Counted from the first letter of the stretch, positions 35,204 to 45,575 are shown. The stretch is DNA of 64,000 nt from Bradyrhizobium sp. CCGB01 (GCF_024199795.1 NZ_JANADK010000001.1:7936001-8000000), one strand, 5' to 3'. Notes: a model not told the origin generated them from the sequence alone. Numbers and translations: made by a program.

Positions 35204-38200
35204 CTAGAGCGTGACGTTGGAGCCGAGGTTCTGGTGGCCCGCGATCTCGATCTTGAAGTCGGCGGCGGCGTTGCCGTCGACGTTGCCTTGGATGACGGTG
35301 AATTCCTGACCGTCATGGGTCTCGTAGCTCACCGCGAGTTGCCCGGCGGCGGTGAAGGCGGCGTCGGAAACCAGCGTGAAGCTCTGGTTGCCGTCGGCGG
35401 CGTAGTTCGCGTCGATGCCGCTGAGGTCGATGCGGTCTCCCGGCTCGAAGCCGACGATGGTGTCGCCCTTGGCCGCTTCCACGGAGTTGAAGCGGAAGGT
35501 GTCGTCGCCGAGCCCTCCGTTCATCACGTTGGCGGGGGTGCCGGCGACGATGACGTCGTTGCCGGAGCCGGTGGTGACGTTCTCGATACCCCACAGCGTA
35601 TCGTTGCCGGTCTGAGAGCTGGAGGCGCTGCCGTTCGCGAGTGGGCCGGAGCCCAAGTTGACGGTGACGGCCGTGCTTGCCGCCGACATGTCGAGCGTGT
35701 CGATGCCCGCCCCGCCGGTGCCTTCGTCGCCGAAATAGGCGTCGTTGCCATCAGCGATCTCGGCCACGATCAGGTCGTTGCCGGCCCCGCCGAACACGGT
35801 GTCGTCGCCCGCACCTGCGTTGATAAGGTCGTCGCCCTGATCGCCGAAGATGCGGTCGGCCCCGGCATCGCCGTAGACGATGTCGGCGTCGGCTCCCGCA
35901 AACACATGGTCGTCGCCCGCACCGGCGAAGATCACGTCCCGTCCAGCACCGCCGTTGACGAAGTCGGCACCCTCGCCAGCTGAGATTGCATCGGCACCGG
36001 CATGGCCGACGGCGATGTCGTCTCCTGCGAAGGCAACGATGTTGTCGTCGCCGGGCGTGCCGACCAGCGTGTCGGACTGCGCCGTGCCGTTCCGAACCAC
36101 GCCGTCGGTTGCGGTCTCGGTCTCTTCTTCGTCGTCGTCGCCCCCGGTCGGCGTCTCGTCGTCGTCCTCCTCGTCCTCGTCCTCATCCTCGTCTGGCTCA
36201 TCGGTCTCGAACTGTGGCGGCATGACGCCCGAGAAGGTGACTGAATGGGTTCCGTTCGAGATCGTTTTGGTGCCGTCCTGGTTCTGGACAAGATGGTAGG
36301 TCGCGGGGTCCGCCCCTTCGGGAAGCTCGATCACGTCCTCGGCCTGCAGCGCGCCGATGATAATGTCGTTGCCCCCTTTGGACTTGAACACGATGCGATG
36401 GGCCGATGTGAGGGCCGAGATGTCGATCGTGTCGTCGCCCTCGTCGCCATCGATCGTGATGGTGTTGAGGCGCAGGCTCGTCGCGGTGAAGTCGCCGACG
36501 ACCGTGAACGTATCGCCCGCTCCCGCGCCGCCCGTCGCTCCGGTCGGTTCGATGCCGTTGATGCGGATCTCCTCGATCTCGCTCAGTTCCGCGATCACGT
36601 TGGCGAAGGCCGAACCGCCCCGGGTGACGACGATTTCCGGCGTACGCCCGCCGAAACTCGCGATGTCGTTGCCCGTGATGGCATCCCAGGCGGCCAGCGT
36701 GTAGATCGTGTAGGCCTCGCTGGAGGTATTGCCATTAATAACGAAGGTGTCGCCCGCGACGCCTTCGGTGCCGCCATTAACAATGTCGCGACCATCAGTC
36801 GGGGTCGCTGTCGCATTGGCGTTCCAGACGATGGTATCGTCTCCGGCACCGCCGTTGACCGTGTCCGCCCCGGCGTTGAGGCCCGGCGCGGTGACGTTGA
36901 CCGTGAAATTGTCGACGTAGAAGTTGTCGCCATTATCCCAGTTGTTGCCGTCGCCGGTGGTCCGGAAACGGATCGCCGAGTTCGAGCCGATCTGGGCAGC
37001 CGCCAGCGCGGCGCTGAAGTTGAAGGTGCCGTTGGCACCGCCTCCCAGCGTTCCGCCGGTCACGACCTCCCAGGCGTTGGTGTTGACGTTCCGTGCCTCG
37101 ACGATGACTGTCTGGCCGCCGTTGAGATTGTCGTCCTCGTAGGTGAACGAAACCGTCGCCGCGGTCGCGCCCGTCAGATTGACGGCGCGCTCGATCGTCT
37201 CGCCGCCATCGACGCCCTGATTGAACTGAAGGCGTCCGCCAGTGATCTGGATGTCGCCTGCTGTCGCACTGGTCGTCTCACCGCCGCCTTCGATCCAGTT
37301 TCCTGTGAAGGCGAGTGTGCCATTGCTGTTCGAATACGACGCCGCTCCGAAGCTGTCGACGTAGGCGCCGGTGTTGCTGCCGGTGCCTCCGGTCAACGTG
37401 TCGTTGCCATCGTCGCCGTTGAGGGTATCTGCACCCTCGCCGCCGCGAATGACGTCGTCGCCACCGCCGCCGCTCAGCGTATCGTTGCCGCCTAGGCCGT
37501 CGATGAGGTTCGCAACGCCGTTGCCGGTGATGACGTCGGCGTTGGCGCTCGCCGTGCCGAACGGTGCCGGAGCTGCCTGCGCGAGGATGTAGTCGGACGC
37601 GTCGATTGCGGCCATCGTCGTGTTGTTGACCTGGATGGTGCCGATCGTCGCCAGGGACGCATCCCTGACCGTCAGCAGAGTATTGGCGCCCACCTGAGTC
37701 TCGACGACGCGCGTCGCCAGATTGGCGGCGGTGATGCCGAGGGCACTGAGGTTGATTAGGTCCTGACCTCCGGCCGCGGTCGAGTCGAAGCCGGTGATGG
37801 TGTCGGCGCCGAACCCGGCCGCATTGTAGACGACCACGTCGTTGCCGTCGCCGACGTTGATGGTGTCGTTGCCCGCGCCGCCGATGACGGTGTCGGTATC
37901 GCCGCCGGTGCCTCCGCTTAGCGTATCGTCGCCGGTACCGCCGTCGACCAAGTCGGTGCCGTTGCCCGCATCGATGGTGTCGTTGCCGCCACCGCCGAAG
38001 ATCTGGTTGTTGGAGCCGTTGCCGGCAATGGTGTTGGCCAGCGCGTTGCCATTGCCGTTGATGGCATCGGCGCCGGTCAGCGTCAGGTTCTCGACTTCGG
38101 CCCCGAGGGTATAGGAGACAGAGGACTGCACCGTGTCGGAGCCGCCGGCCGCGAGTTCAGTGACCACGTCGGCGGCATCGTCGACGACGTAAGTGTCGTT

Positions 38201-41200
38201 GTCGGCGCCGCCGGCCATGACGTCGGCCCCGGCTCCGCCGTTGAGGGTGTCGGCGCCGATCCCGCCGGTCAGCGTGTCGACATCGTCGCCGCCATTGAGC
38301 GTATCGTTGCCGTCGCCGCCGTCGAGCGTGTCGTTGCCCAGACCGCCGTTCAGCGTGTCGTTGCCCGCCAGGCCGCTCAGCGTGTCAGCCAGATCGCCAC
38401 CGGTGATGACGTTGTTGCCGGCGTTGCCTGTACCGATGAATTGATCGGCGTCGACGCCACGGTAGGTGAGGTTCTCGACGTTGGCCATGTTCGCGATGGA
38501 GAGCTCGGCCAGGAAGGTCTCGACGGTGTCGGTGCCCTCGTCCTGGGCCTCGATCGCGACGTCGAGAAGATCGTCGATGCCGTAGGTGTCGTTGCCCGCA
38601 CCGCCAACCATCGTGTCGGCGCCGACGGCGCCTTCGAAATCGTCGCCGGCGAGATTCAGCCGGGCGTCGAGATCGTCGTTGCCCGCACCGCCGACCAGCA
38701 GGTCGTCGCCGAGCCCGCCGACGAGGTCGTCGTTTCCGGTGCCGCCGAAGATCAGGTCGTTGAGGCCGCCGCCGGTGATCTCGTCGTCGACGCCCTGCTC
38801 GCCCACCACGAAGTTGGCTTGCGCGTTGGTCACCGCATTCAGCGACATGTTGACGTCGCCGCCTGCCCGGCCGGCCGGATCGGAGCGGCTGATGAAGTAG
38901 TCCTCCGTGCCGAGCGCATAGCCGGCGAAAGTCGCGCCGTTGAAGTTGATGCGTTCGACGCCGGTCTGAGCGTTGTTGCCGTTGAAGTGACCCGCCACCG
39001 TGATGGATTGAGCGACGGAGCCCGTGGGCCCGGTCGGTAGGCTATAATTGATGACCAGGTCGCCGGTTTGGGTCGCGGTGCCGCTGTCGAAAGCGTCCAA
39101 CGCGGCGATCGTCGGCACCGGAAGCAGGGTCACCGGGTCGATGATGGGCTGACCGGACGCGTCGACCGCGTTCGGAGCCTGGATCGAGATGCGGTCGGCG
39201 GTGCCGCCGCTGGTGGCATTGACGGCTTCATTGATGAGGTCGTTGCCATCGCCGAGCCCGAACGCGTAGGTGTCGTTGCCGAGACCGCCGTTGAGGGTGT
39301 CGACGCCACCGTTGATGCCCGGTCTGGCGATCGTGATCGTCAGGTTATCGATGTAGAAATTGTCGCCGTTGTCCCAGTTGTTGCCATCGCCGGTGGTCCG
39401 GAAGCGAACTCCCGAATTCGCGCCGATCTGCGCAGCGGTCAACGTAGCGCTGAAATTGCCGTTGCCGTTAGCGGTGGTGCTGCCGAGCGTGCCGAGAACT
39501 TCCCAGGCGCCGCTGCCGCTGTTGCGGGCCTCGACGATGACGCTCTGGCCCGCGCCAAGATTGTCGTCCTCGTAGCTGAAGGACAGCGTTGCGGCCGTGG
39601 CCCCCGCCAGGTTCATCGAGCGTTCGATGGTTTCGCCCCCATCGACGGTCTCGTTGAAACGAAGGCGATTGCCATCGATTTCGATATCGCCGCTCGTGGC
39701 GCTGTTGTTGTCGTTTTCCGTCCAGTTTCCGGCGAAGTTTGCGGCGTTACCGTCGTTGCCGGAATAGGAGCCTGAATTGAAGTTGTCGGCAATCGTTCCC
39801 GTGGAGGAGCCCGGGCCGCCGACCAGGATGTCGTTGCCGCCGAGACCGTTGAGCACGTCGGCTCCGGCGAGGCCGACGATGATGTCGTCTGTCGCCGAAC
39901 CGTTCAGAACGGGACGGTTGTCGGACGGCGGGCCCTGCGGGGCGAGGCCATTGTCGCTGAACGGGGTGCCCACGACGATGCCGAGAGCGCCGTCGGAAAA
40001 CTGCAACCGCTCCATGTTGCGCAGCAGGTCGGTCCCGTCGAGCGGATCGAGGCCGCCGGTGTTGGACACCACGAGGGTGCCGTCGGCGCGCGCAGAGAAC
40101 GAGTAGTTGGCGCGGACGTCGGAGTAGACCGCGGTGTCGACGTCCGATGCCGCCGCGCCGTCGGAGACGATGTCACGGACGATCTTGAGCTGGCCGGGAT
40201 TAATCTGCCCCGAGAACACCTTCTGGACCAGCGTCGTCATGCTGTCGTGGAACTCGAGCACGGTGTTGCCTACCGGGCCGTTCTCGTCGAACTCCGACAT
40301 CACCGCGATGCGCACCCGCAGCCAGCGGTCGCCGTCGATGATGTCGTCGCCGCCGCGGCCTTCGATGAGGTCGCTGCCGCCACCGCCGAGCAGGATGTTG
40401 CCGCCGACGAAGCTGCCGTTGGCGTCGAACGAGGCCGGTCCTGCGCCGGCGAGGAGCGCCTGCAGTCCAGTAATGAGGGCGATGCCCTCGGCATCCAGGG
40501 CGCTGCCGCGAAAGCCTTCGGTCGGCACGAGATCGGCGGTGACGTCGGAACCACGAATGACGTCGTTGTGGGCCGATCCGGACGCACCTTCGACCTGGGT
40601 GAAGCTGTCGAGCGCCGCGTTGCCTGGAAGCACCGGCAGACCGGGCAGGATCACCCGGTTGAGGTCGACGTCGACCGCCAGATTCATGTTGGCGTAGGTC
40701 GTCCAGTCGTAGCCAGACATACCGTCGAACTTGCCGCGGCCGAGGCTGCCGAACCAGATGTCGTCGCCGCCTTCGCCGATGAACTCGTCGAAGCCGCCGT
40801 CGCCGTGGAACACGTCGTGGCCCTTGACCGCATCAAGCTGGAACTGGTCGTCGAAATTGTCGCCGACCGCGCCGGTCCAGGCACCGATCTCGATCCAGTC
40901 GTCGCCTTCGCCGCCGAGAGTCTGCTCGGTGGTCTTGCTGCCAAGAACGAAGTCGTTGCCGACCCCGCCGAAGGCCTCGTCGAGGCTGTCGGCGCCGAGC
41001 ACGATGAAATCATTGCCCTCGTCGGCAACGATCAGGTCGACGCCTTGACCGGCGTTGACCGCGTCGTGGCCACGGCCGGTGCGCATGATGTCGTCACCGA
41101 ACAGGTCGGTGATGATGTCATCGCCGTCTCCGCCGATATACTGGTCGTTGCCGGCGCCGCCTTCCATACGATCGTTGCCGCCGTCGCCGTAGAGGGTATC

Positions 41201-44200
41201 GTCACCCTCACTGGCGATTAGCGTGTCGGCCTGGTCGGTGCCGCCCAAGAGGACGTGGTCGGCGCCGGTGTAGCGCAGGTAGTGACTCTCGGGTCCAGCG
41301 GTCGACGGATCGTCGCGCAGGACCAGCGGCGTCAGGATTGTTCCGCCAGTCGGATCGGCCGAATCGAGCCCCGGGTTCCACTGCCTGGTCTGGTCGACCT
41401 CAAGGATGAGCCCGGGGGTCGAGAACACGTCGGATGGCAGATGGCCGGCGTCGGCATTGAGGCCGATCACCTTGGCAAAGGTGTTGTTCTCCATTTCAGA
41501 GAGCAGATGCAGGCCGTCCAGCCGCTGCAGGTAGTAGAAGCGGTCGCCGTCCTGCAGCTTTTCCAGCTGGACCTCGAACACAAAGTTGAAGGTCGAGCCC
41601 AGCATGCCGCCGAACGGCATGACCTTTTCGGCGAGACCGCCGATCCAGAGGTCGACGTTGTCGAGGCCGCCCAACGAGCCGCCCGCGTATCCACCGGTGG
41701 CGTTGAGGAAGGCGATGCGGTCGGCATTGAAGGCCGCGAGCGCCGCCGGATCGGTGGGGACGACGATATCGCCGAAGCTGGTGCCGAAGATCAGCGCCAT
41801 GGCCGCATCGCGCTTGCCTTCGACCGTGGTCTGGCCGGTAATCAGGGCGTGCGTTCCGTAGGCCGCCACGAAGTTGATGATCGAGGCTTCGTTCTTGAGG
41901 TGGCTCGCGAAGTCCACCCAGCTGGCGTAGGGCCGCAGTTCCTCCGCGTGGCTGCTGGCCTCGAAGAAGTCGCGGCGCGCGGCGTTCAACGACGGCACGC
42001 CGGCATCGCGTCCGCGAGCCAAGTTGATGGTGGCGAGATCGAGCGGCAACCCAAGCAAGTTGTTGCGCAGCGCGCTGGTGACGAACTCGTCGATCTCGTT
42101 GCCGACCTGGCGCGTCATGCCCCGGATGATGTTGCCGGCGGCGACGCTGTCGGCGACGGTATGCGCAACACCGCTGGCGTCGGAGTCGAACTCGACCGGG
42201 TTGAGGAAGGCCTGGATCAGTCCGATCTGGTCGTTGGTGAAGCTCGGGTCGAGTCGGTCGATCGTCTCGGTCAGCATCGAGTGGCCGAAGCGATAGACGA
42301 CGTGGGCGAACTCGGCGACGATGCTGGGATTGATGTCGGCGTGGTAGCCGTCCGGCACGACGAAGAAGTCGATGTTGGGCTGGATCTTGCGAGCGAAGTC
42401 CTCGAACACGAGATGCTGGTACTGCATCTCGGTGCCGAACTTGGCGGCTTGGAACAGGCGTTCGCCGTCCCAGACCAGCGCGGCGATCTGGGCCGGCGTC
42501 GTCGGCAGGGCGGCGAGATCGACGGTCAGCCATTCGTTGAGGAAGGCCAGATCGCTCTCGGCGAGCACGATCTCCTTGGTGTGCTCGACCAGCCGGTTGT
42601 GCTCGGAGTGAAAGATGTGGTGGACCGCGGTCAGCCCGATGTTCTCGTTGGCGCGGCCGTCGCCGGCGATGAAGTGGGCGTCGAGCAGCTCGTTGTCGTA
42701 GACCGCCGGGTTGTTGCCGGGGTTGAGCAGGCCGATCTCGATGTCGCCGTCGGCGATCCCGTTGGGGACCGCGTCGTGCGCGATGTCGGCGAGGAAGGCG
42801 GCGTTGATGCGGACAGCGCCGGCGACGCTGACCGGCGCCGCCGAGGTGCCGGAGATGACGGTGTCGTCCGCGGTGTTCGGAATGCCGTCGGCGCCGAGGC
42901 CGGTGACGACCTGGGCGAAGCCTTGGGCATTGGGAATGAAGTTGCCGTACGCGTCGGTGCGCAGCAGCGGCACCGCGCCGACGTCCTGGTCGGTCAGCAG
43001 GATGCCGAGCATCTTGGCCTGCTCCTTGACCTCGCCCCAGGTGGCCATGCCGCCGGCGCCGGCGCCGCTTCCATCGGGATTGGCGCCCCGCCCTTCGATG
43101 AGCTTGCCGGTGGCGTGCGGGACGCCGTTGGCGTCCAGCGCATACTGGCGCAGGAAGACCTGATGGGAAGCGTGCGAGGTATAGGTCTGGTTCTGGTCGA
43201 CGAACGGAGTCGTGGTGTTGACCGGCCGGACGTCGTCAGCGGTGCCGAATACGTTGTCGGCGCCCGGGGAGACGGTGGCACGGGTCAGCACCATGAAGTT
43301 GGTCGGACTGCCCGGCACGTACAGCGGGTCGTCCGGCTGAAGCGGGACGAACACGGTGCCGCTGCCGCCCTTGTTGACCAGATCCAGACCGTGATCGAAG
43401 AACTGGCCGAACAACGTAAACCAAGAGTTGAACGGGGCCGACAGCCCGACGTCCGGGGAGACGTTGACGATCTGGACGTTGTCGCCATCCATCGCGACCC
43501 CGAACGGCTCGAGGGCCGCATCGCGGACCACGCGTGCGGCTTCCAGATCGGCGAGCGTGAGGGCGTGCGCCGACGTCGCGGTAGCCAGCGCGTCGAGCGC
43601 AGCCTGTTCGGCCGGGCCGGGAACGGTGGTGTCGTCGCCGTCGCTGAGTTGGTTGGCCGCCGCCTTGGCGTTCTGCATCACCACGCGGGCCTGATATTCG
43701 GCGTCGAGCGCGGGCTTGAAGGCGTTGTAGATGTTCTGCACCAGGGCGACGTTGGCCAGGGTGGCTTCGACGACGCCGCCGGTCTGCAGGCCCTTCATGA
43801 TCGCGGCCGGATTGGCGAGCGTCTGATCGACGATCAGGTTGGAGATGGTGCGCAAACTCGAATCGAAGACCATCGAACCCGGGTTGTTGGACGGCGCGTA
43901 GGACGTCGGCACGGCGGGCGCGCCCGGCGGGAGGAAATTGCCCGGCACGTTTTCAGCGGGCCTGAAGGTCGGGTCCAGCAGTTCGGGGAACGGCATGTCC
44001 GCAGCGCCCCACTTCTCCTGGCCGGGCAGAAGGTTGTTGTTCTGTCCGTCGACGGTTCGAAGGCCGATGCTGAGATTATAGGACGGAACGGAGCCGACTT
44101 GGCCGGCCAGACCGGCTCCGTAGAGCGGCGCGGCGTTCGGGTCGAGCGGATTGGCGATGTAGGCGGCGTGCTTCTCGGCGACCTTGATCTGCGCGAGAAT

Positions 44201-44233
44201 GAAATCCAGATCACTCCTGATGTACGCAACCAT
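35204..44233 (-). CDS. Giant secreted RTX heme peroxidase (animal-peroxidase superfamily)
   Basis: A 3009-aa secreted protein. Residues about 255-935 form an animal-type heme peroxidase: distal His region GQFFDHGLDLV (H281), FHSEHNRLVEHTKE, proximal His region VVYRFGHSML (H651) and NLARGRDAGVPSLN. Beyond this come RTX calcium-binding blocks, two near-identical ~140-aa beta modules (about 1491-1631 and 2301-2448), a very acidic linker (about 2668-2708) and final RTX repeats with a C-terminal export region. The peroxicin-type bacterial members share this layout. The start at 44233 has GTGAGG upstream and no cleavable signal. It is the first gene of the type I secretion operon and its probable substrate. 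Confidence 0.93.
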   Translation of the reverse strand: MVAYIRSDLDFILAQIKVAEKHAAYIANPLDPNAAPLYGAGLAGQVGSVPSYNLSIGLRTVDGQNNNLLPGQEKWGAADMPFPELLDPTFRPAENVPGNFLPPGAPAVPTSYAPSNNPGSMVFDSSLRTISNLIVDQTLANPAAIMKGLQTGGVVEATLANVALVQNIYNAFKPALDAEYQARVVMQNAKAAANQLSDGDDTTVPGPAEQAALDALATATSAHALTLADLEAARVVRDAALEPFGVAMDGDNVQIVNVSPDVGLSAPFNSWFTLFGQFFDHGLDLVNKGGSGTVFVPLQPDDPLYVPGSPTNFMVLTRATVSPGADNVFGTADDVRPVNTTTPFVDQNQTYTSHASHQVFLRQYALDANGVPHATGKLIEGRGANPDGSGAGAGGMATWGEVKEQAKMLGILLTDQDVGAVPLLRTDAYGNFIPNAQGFAQVVTGLGADGIPNTADDTVISGTSAAPVSVAGAVRINAAFLADIAHDAVPNGIADGDIEIGLLNPGNNPAVYDNELLDAHFIAGDGRANENIGLTAVHHIFHSEHNRLVEHTKEIVLAESDLAFLNEWLTVDLAALPTTPAQIAALVWDGERLFQAAKFGTEMQYQHLVFEDFARKIQPNIDFFVVPDGYHADINPSIVAEFAHVVYRFGHSMLTETIDRLDPSFTNDQIGLIQAFLNPVEFDSDASGVAHTVADSVAAGNIIRGMTRQVGNEIDEFVTSALRNNLLGLPLDLATINLARGRDAGVPSLNAARRDFFEASSHAEELRPYASWVDFASHLKNEASIINFVAAYGTHALITGQTTVEGKRDAAMALIFGTSFGDIVVPTDPAALAAFNADRIAFLNATGGYAGGSLGGLDNVDLWIGGLAEKVMPFGGMLGSTFNFVFEVQLEKLQDGDRFYYLQRLDGLHLLSEMENNTFAKVIGLNADAGHLPSDVFSTPGLILEVDQTRQWNPGLDSADPTGGTILTPLVLRDDPSTAGPESHYLRYTGADHVLLGGTDQADTLIASEGDDTLYGDGGNDRMEGGAGNDQYIGGDGDDIITDLFGDDIMRTGRGHDAVNAGQGVDLIVADEGNDFIVLGADSLDEAFGGVGNDFVLGSKTTEQTLGGEGDDWIEIGAWTGAVGDNFDDQFQLDAVKGHDVFHGDGGFDEFIGEGGDDIWFGSLGRGKFDGMSGYDWTTYANMNLAVDVDLNRVILPGLPVLPGNAALDSFTQVEGASGSAHNDVIRGSDVTADLVPTEGFRGSALDAEGIALITGLQALLAGAGPASFDANGSFVGGNILLGGGGSDLIEGRGGDDIIDGDRWLRVRIAVMSEFDENGPVGNTVLEFHDSMTTLVQKVFSGQINPGQLKIVRDIVSDGAAASDVDTAVYSDVRANYSFSARADGTLVVSNTGGLDPLDGTDLLRNMERLQFSDGALGIVVGTPFSDNGLAPQGPPSDNRPVLNGSATDDIIVGLAGADVLNGLGGNDILVGGPGSSTGTIADNFNSGSYSGNDGNAANFAGNWTENDNNSATSGDIEIDGNRLRFNETVDGGETIERSMNLAGATAATLSFSYEDDNLGAGQSVIVEARNSGSGAWEVLGTLGSTTANGNGNFSATLTAAQIGANSGVRFRTTGDGNNWDNGDNFYIDNLTITIARPGINGGVDTLNGGLGNDTYAFGLGDGNDLINEAVNATSGGTADRISIQAPNAVDASGQPIIDPVTLLPVPTIAALDAFDSGTATQTGDLVINYSLPTGPTGSVAQSITVAGHFNGNNAQTGVERINFNGATFAGYALGTEDYFISRSDPAGRAGGDVNMSLNAVTNAQANFVVGEQGVDDEITGGGLNDLIFGGTGNDDLVGGLGDDLLVGGAGNDDLDARLNLAGDDFEGAVGADTMVGGAGNDTYGIDDLLDVAIEAQDEGTDTVETFLAELSIANMANVENLTYRGVDADQFIGTGNAGNNVITGGDLADTLSGLAGNDTLNGGLGNDTLDGGDGNDTLNGGDDVDTLTGGIGADTLNGGAGADVMAGGADNDTYVVDDAADVVTELAAGGSDTVQSSVSYTLGAEVENLTLTGADAINGNGNALANTIAGNGSNNQIFGGGGNDTIDAGNGTDLVDGGTGDDTLSGGTGGDTDTVIGGAGNDTINVGDGNDVVVYNAAGFGADTITGFDSTAAGGQDLINLSALGITAANLATRVVETQVGANTLLTVRDASLATIGTIQVNNTTMAAIDASDYILAQAAPAPFGTASANADVITGNGVANLIDGLGGNDTLSGGGGDDVIRGGEGADTLNGDDGNDTLTGGTGSNTGAYVDSFGAASYSNSNGTLAFTGNWIEGGGETTSATAGDIQITGGRLQFNQGVDGGETIERAVNLTGATAATVSFTYEDDNLNGGQTVIVEARNVNTNAWEVVTGGTLGGGANGTFNFSAALAAAQIGSNSAIRFRTTGDGNNWDNGDNFYVDNFTVNVTAPGLNAGADTVNGGAGDDTIVWNANATATPTDGRDIVNGGTEGVAGDTFVINGNTSSEAYTIYTLAAWDAITGNDIASFGGRTPEIVVTRGGSAFANVIAELSEIEEIRINGIEPTGATGGAGAGDTFTVVGDFTATSLRLNTITIDGDEGDDTIDISALTSAHRIVFKSKGGNDIIIGALQAEDVIELPEGADPATYHLVQNQDGTKTISNGTHSVTFSGVMPPQFETDEPDEDEDEDEEDDDETPTGGDDDEEETETATDGVVRNGTAQSDTLVGTPGDDNIVAFAGDDIAVGHAGADAISAGEGADFVNGGAGRDVIFAGAGDDHVFAGADADIVYGDAGADRIFGDQGDDLINAGAGDDTVFGGAGNDLIVAEIADGNDAYFGDEGTGGAGIDTLDMSAASTAVTVNLGSGPLANGSASSSQTGNDTLWGIENVTTGSGNDVIVAGTPANVMNGGLGDDTFRFNSVEAAKGDTIVGFEPGDRIDLSGIDANYAADGNQSFTLVSDAAFTAAGQLAVSYETHDGQEFTVIQGNVDGNAAADFKIEIAGHQNLGSNVTL
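36890..37330 (-). repeat. Duplicated beta-module in the RTX peroxidase, copy 2
   Basis: Codes for a module with GDIQITGGRLQFNQGVDGGE, TYEDDNLNGGQ and RFRTTGDGNNWDNGDNFYVD; it is closely matched by the copy at 39340-39760. The DNA is still similar, so the duplication is fairly recent or kept alike by recombination. Confidence 0.85.
39340..39760 (-). repeat. Duplicated beta-module in the RTX peroxidase, copy 1
   Basis: Codes for a module with GDIEIDGNRLRFNETVDGGE, SYEDDNLGAGQ and RFRTTGDGNNWDNGDNFYID; partner of the module at 36890-37330. Its role is unknown; a carbohydrate-binding-like beta sandwich is one possibility. Confidence 0.85.
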
Positions 44234-45069
44234 GACGGCCTCACCTGTTGTGGCGCGCGGTCCGCTGTGGCGGCCGGGCTGTTGAAATTCTTGCGAGCCG
44301 TCCAAGTCGGATGGCTCTCCATGGGCTCAGGCTAGATTTTTCTGTGGCCAACGGGACAGGGTACAAGGTCCAATGACCTCGTGGGACCGAGGTCCGGCGC
44401 TTCGGCCGACCATGGTCGTAGGACCTTGGTCCGACCGGCGGACGACCATCCTCGCTCCGCCGGCGCCACGGCGCGGCGCCGCACGGGTCAAACGGTGTTT
44501 TCCGGGTGTTTTCGGAAGACTTGGCCGCGCCCTCCGATCGGAGCAACCGCCGCGTCGATCCGGCATCAGGGAGTGAGGGAACGAGCAAAGCTGGACAGAG
44601 GACTGCCGGAGCACGGCGTCGGAGGCGTCAAGCGCGCTCTGGGCCGTCGGCATCTCCGCGCCGTGTCAGGTGAAGACGAGGATGATCACTTAGCGGGCTT
44701 CGCAAGGCGCGTGGGTCGACAACGCGCGATGACGGGCTTGTCGCCAACTACCTCGCCTTCGTTCAACGCATCGATCTGGCAAAGGCCTTTCGCCGGGCCG
44801 CAGACGCCCTCAGGTTCGCCGGTGCCGTTGAACGTCGACGCCATCACGGCATTACGCTGCTGAAGGTGTCGGTGCTCGTGGATACATCGCCGGTCTGCCG
44901 ACGGAAATATCCTCCTCGAACTCTGCCGGGGCCTAGGGGTCGCTTGTGTCCGGGAAGGCAATCAGCCGTACAGGCTTATGCGGCGCATGATCGCTTTAGG
45001 TCAATTGTTGACGCCACCGCGCGCGATCCAAGGACTGTTCACTTTTGCACTCATCTGTCGACTCCGCAC
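44234..45069. other. Region upstream of the RTX peroxidase operon
   Basis: About 830 bases. Short frames on both strands (44381-44863 plus, 44686-44961 minus) overlap each other and show no recognisable features. The part next to 44233 must hold the promoter of the secretion operon. GGTCC/GGACC-rich symmetrical stretches occur near 44390-44450. Confidence 0.45.
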
Positions 45070-45575
45070 CAATTGACAGTCAAACCGGGTCGCATCGATG
45101 GGCCGAACGCTTTGACGAGCTCTTCACCGACCTTTTCGATACGCAGGACGAAATCGTAGCAAGGCTCGCCAATACGCTGGACGCCCAACTCATCGCGGTT
45201 GAGGCGTACCGAGGCTCATGTCAACGAAGGCGCTCCGCCTCTCTCCTCGCGACATATCCGCCTTCCGGTGGCTGCAGATGGTCGGCTTCGCCAAAGTGCA
45301 GCTCAATGCCGACGCCGAAGCAGTAGCTTCGTTCCGTCGAAGTCTTGAGGCCAACCGAAATTATCCCATTACGCATTTCGGGCTCGCCGTCGTCCTTGCG
45401 CTACTTTTCTGGATGAGGCGCGAGCCGCTGCGAAGGCAGGACTTGCGCTTGATCCAAGCTTTACCATCCGCCGGTTCCGCCTCGGCGCAGCGAGTGAAAA
45501 TTCCATCCGCCTCGCCGGACGTGAACGCATCTATGAAGGCATGCTTTGGCCGAGGTACCGGAGGGATGATGTCTG
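45070..45575 (+). pseudogene. 3' remnant of an adenylate/guanylate cyclase-TPR gene
   Basis: Three blocks in three different frames follow the C-terminal half of rhizobial TPR-type class III cyclases: DSQTGSHRWAERFDELFTDL with DTQDEIVARLANTL, then ALRLSPRDISAFRWLQMVGF with DAEAVASFRRSLEANRNYPI, then LDEARAAAKAGLALDPSFTI with AGRERIYEGM. At least two frameshifts separate them and the catalytic half is absent. Confidence 0.78.

Noticed and set aside
32821..36225. CRISPR-like or tandem-repeat array in the RTX region
   Set aside because: The periodicity is the 27-base coding repeat of RTX nonapeptides, with no spacer structure.
35204..44335. Long plus-strand open frames opposite the RTX peroxidase (up to about 1000 codons)
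   Set aside because: They mirror the Gly/Asp-rich RTX codons on the other strand; Val/Ala-rich products without domains are antisense shadows.
44686..44961. Minus-strand 91-codon frame upstream of the cyclase remnant
   Set aside because: No recognisable family and it overlaps an equally long frame on the plus strand.
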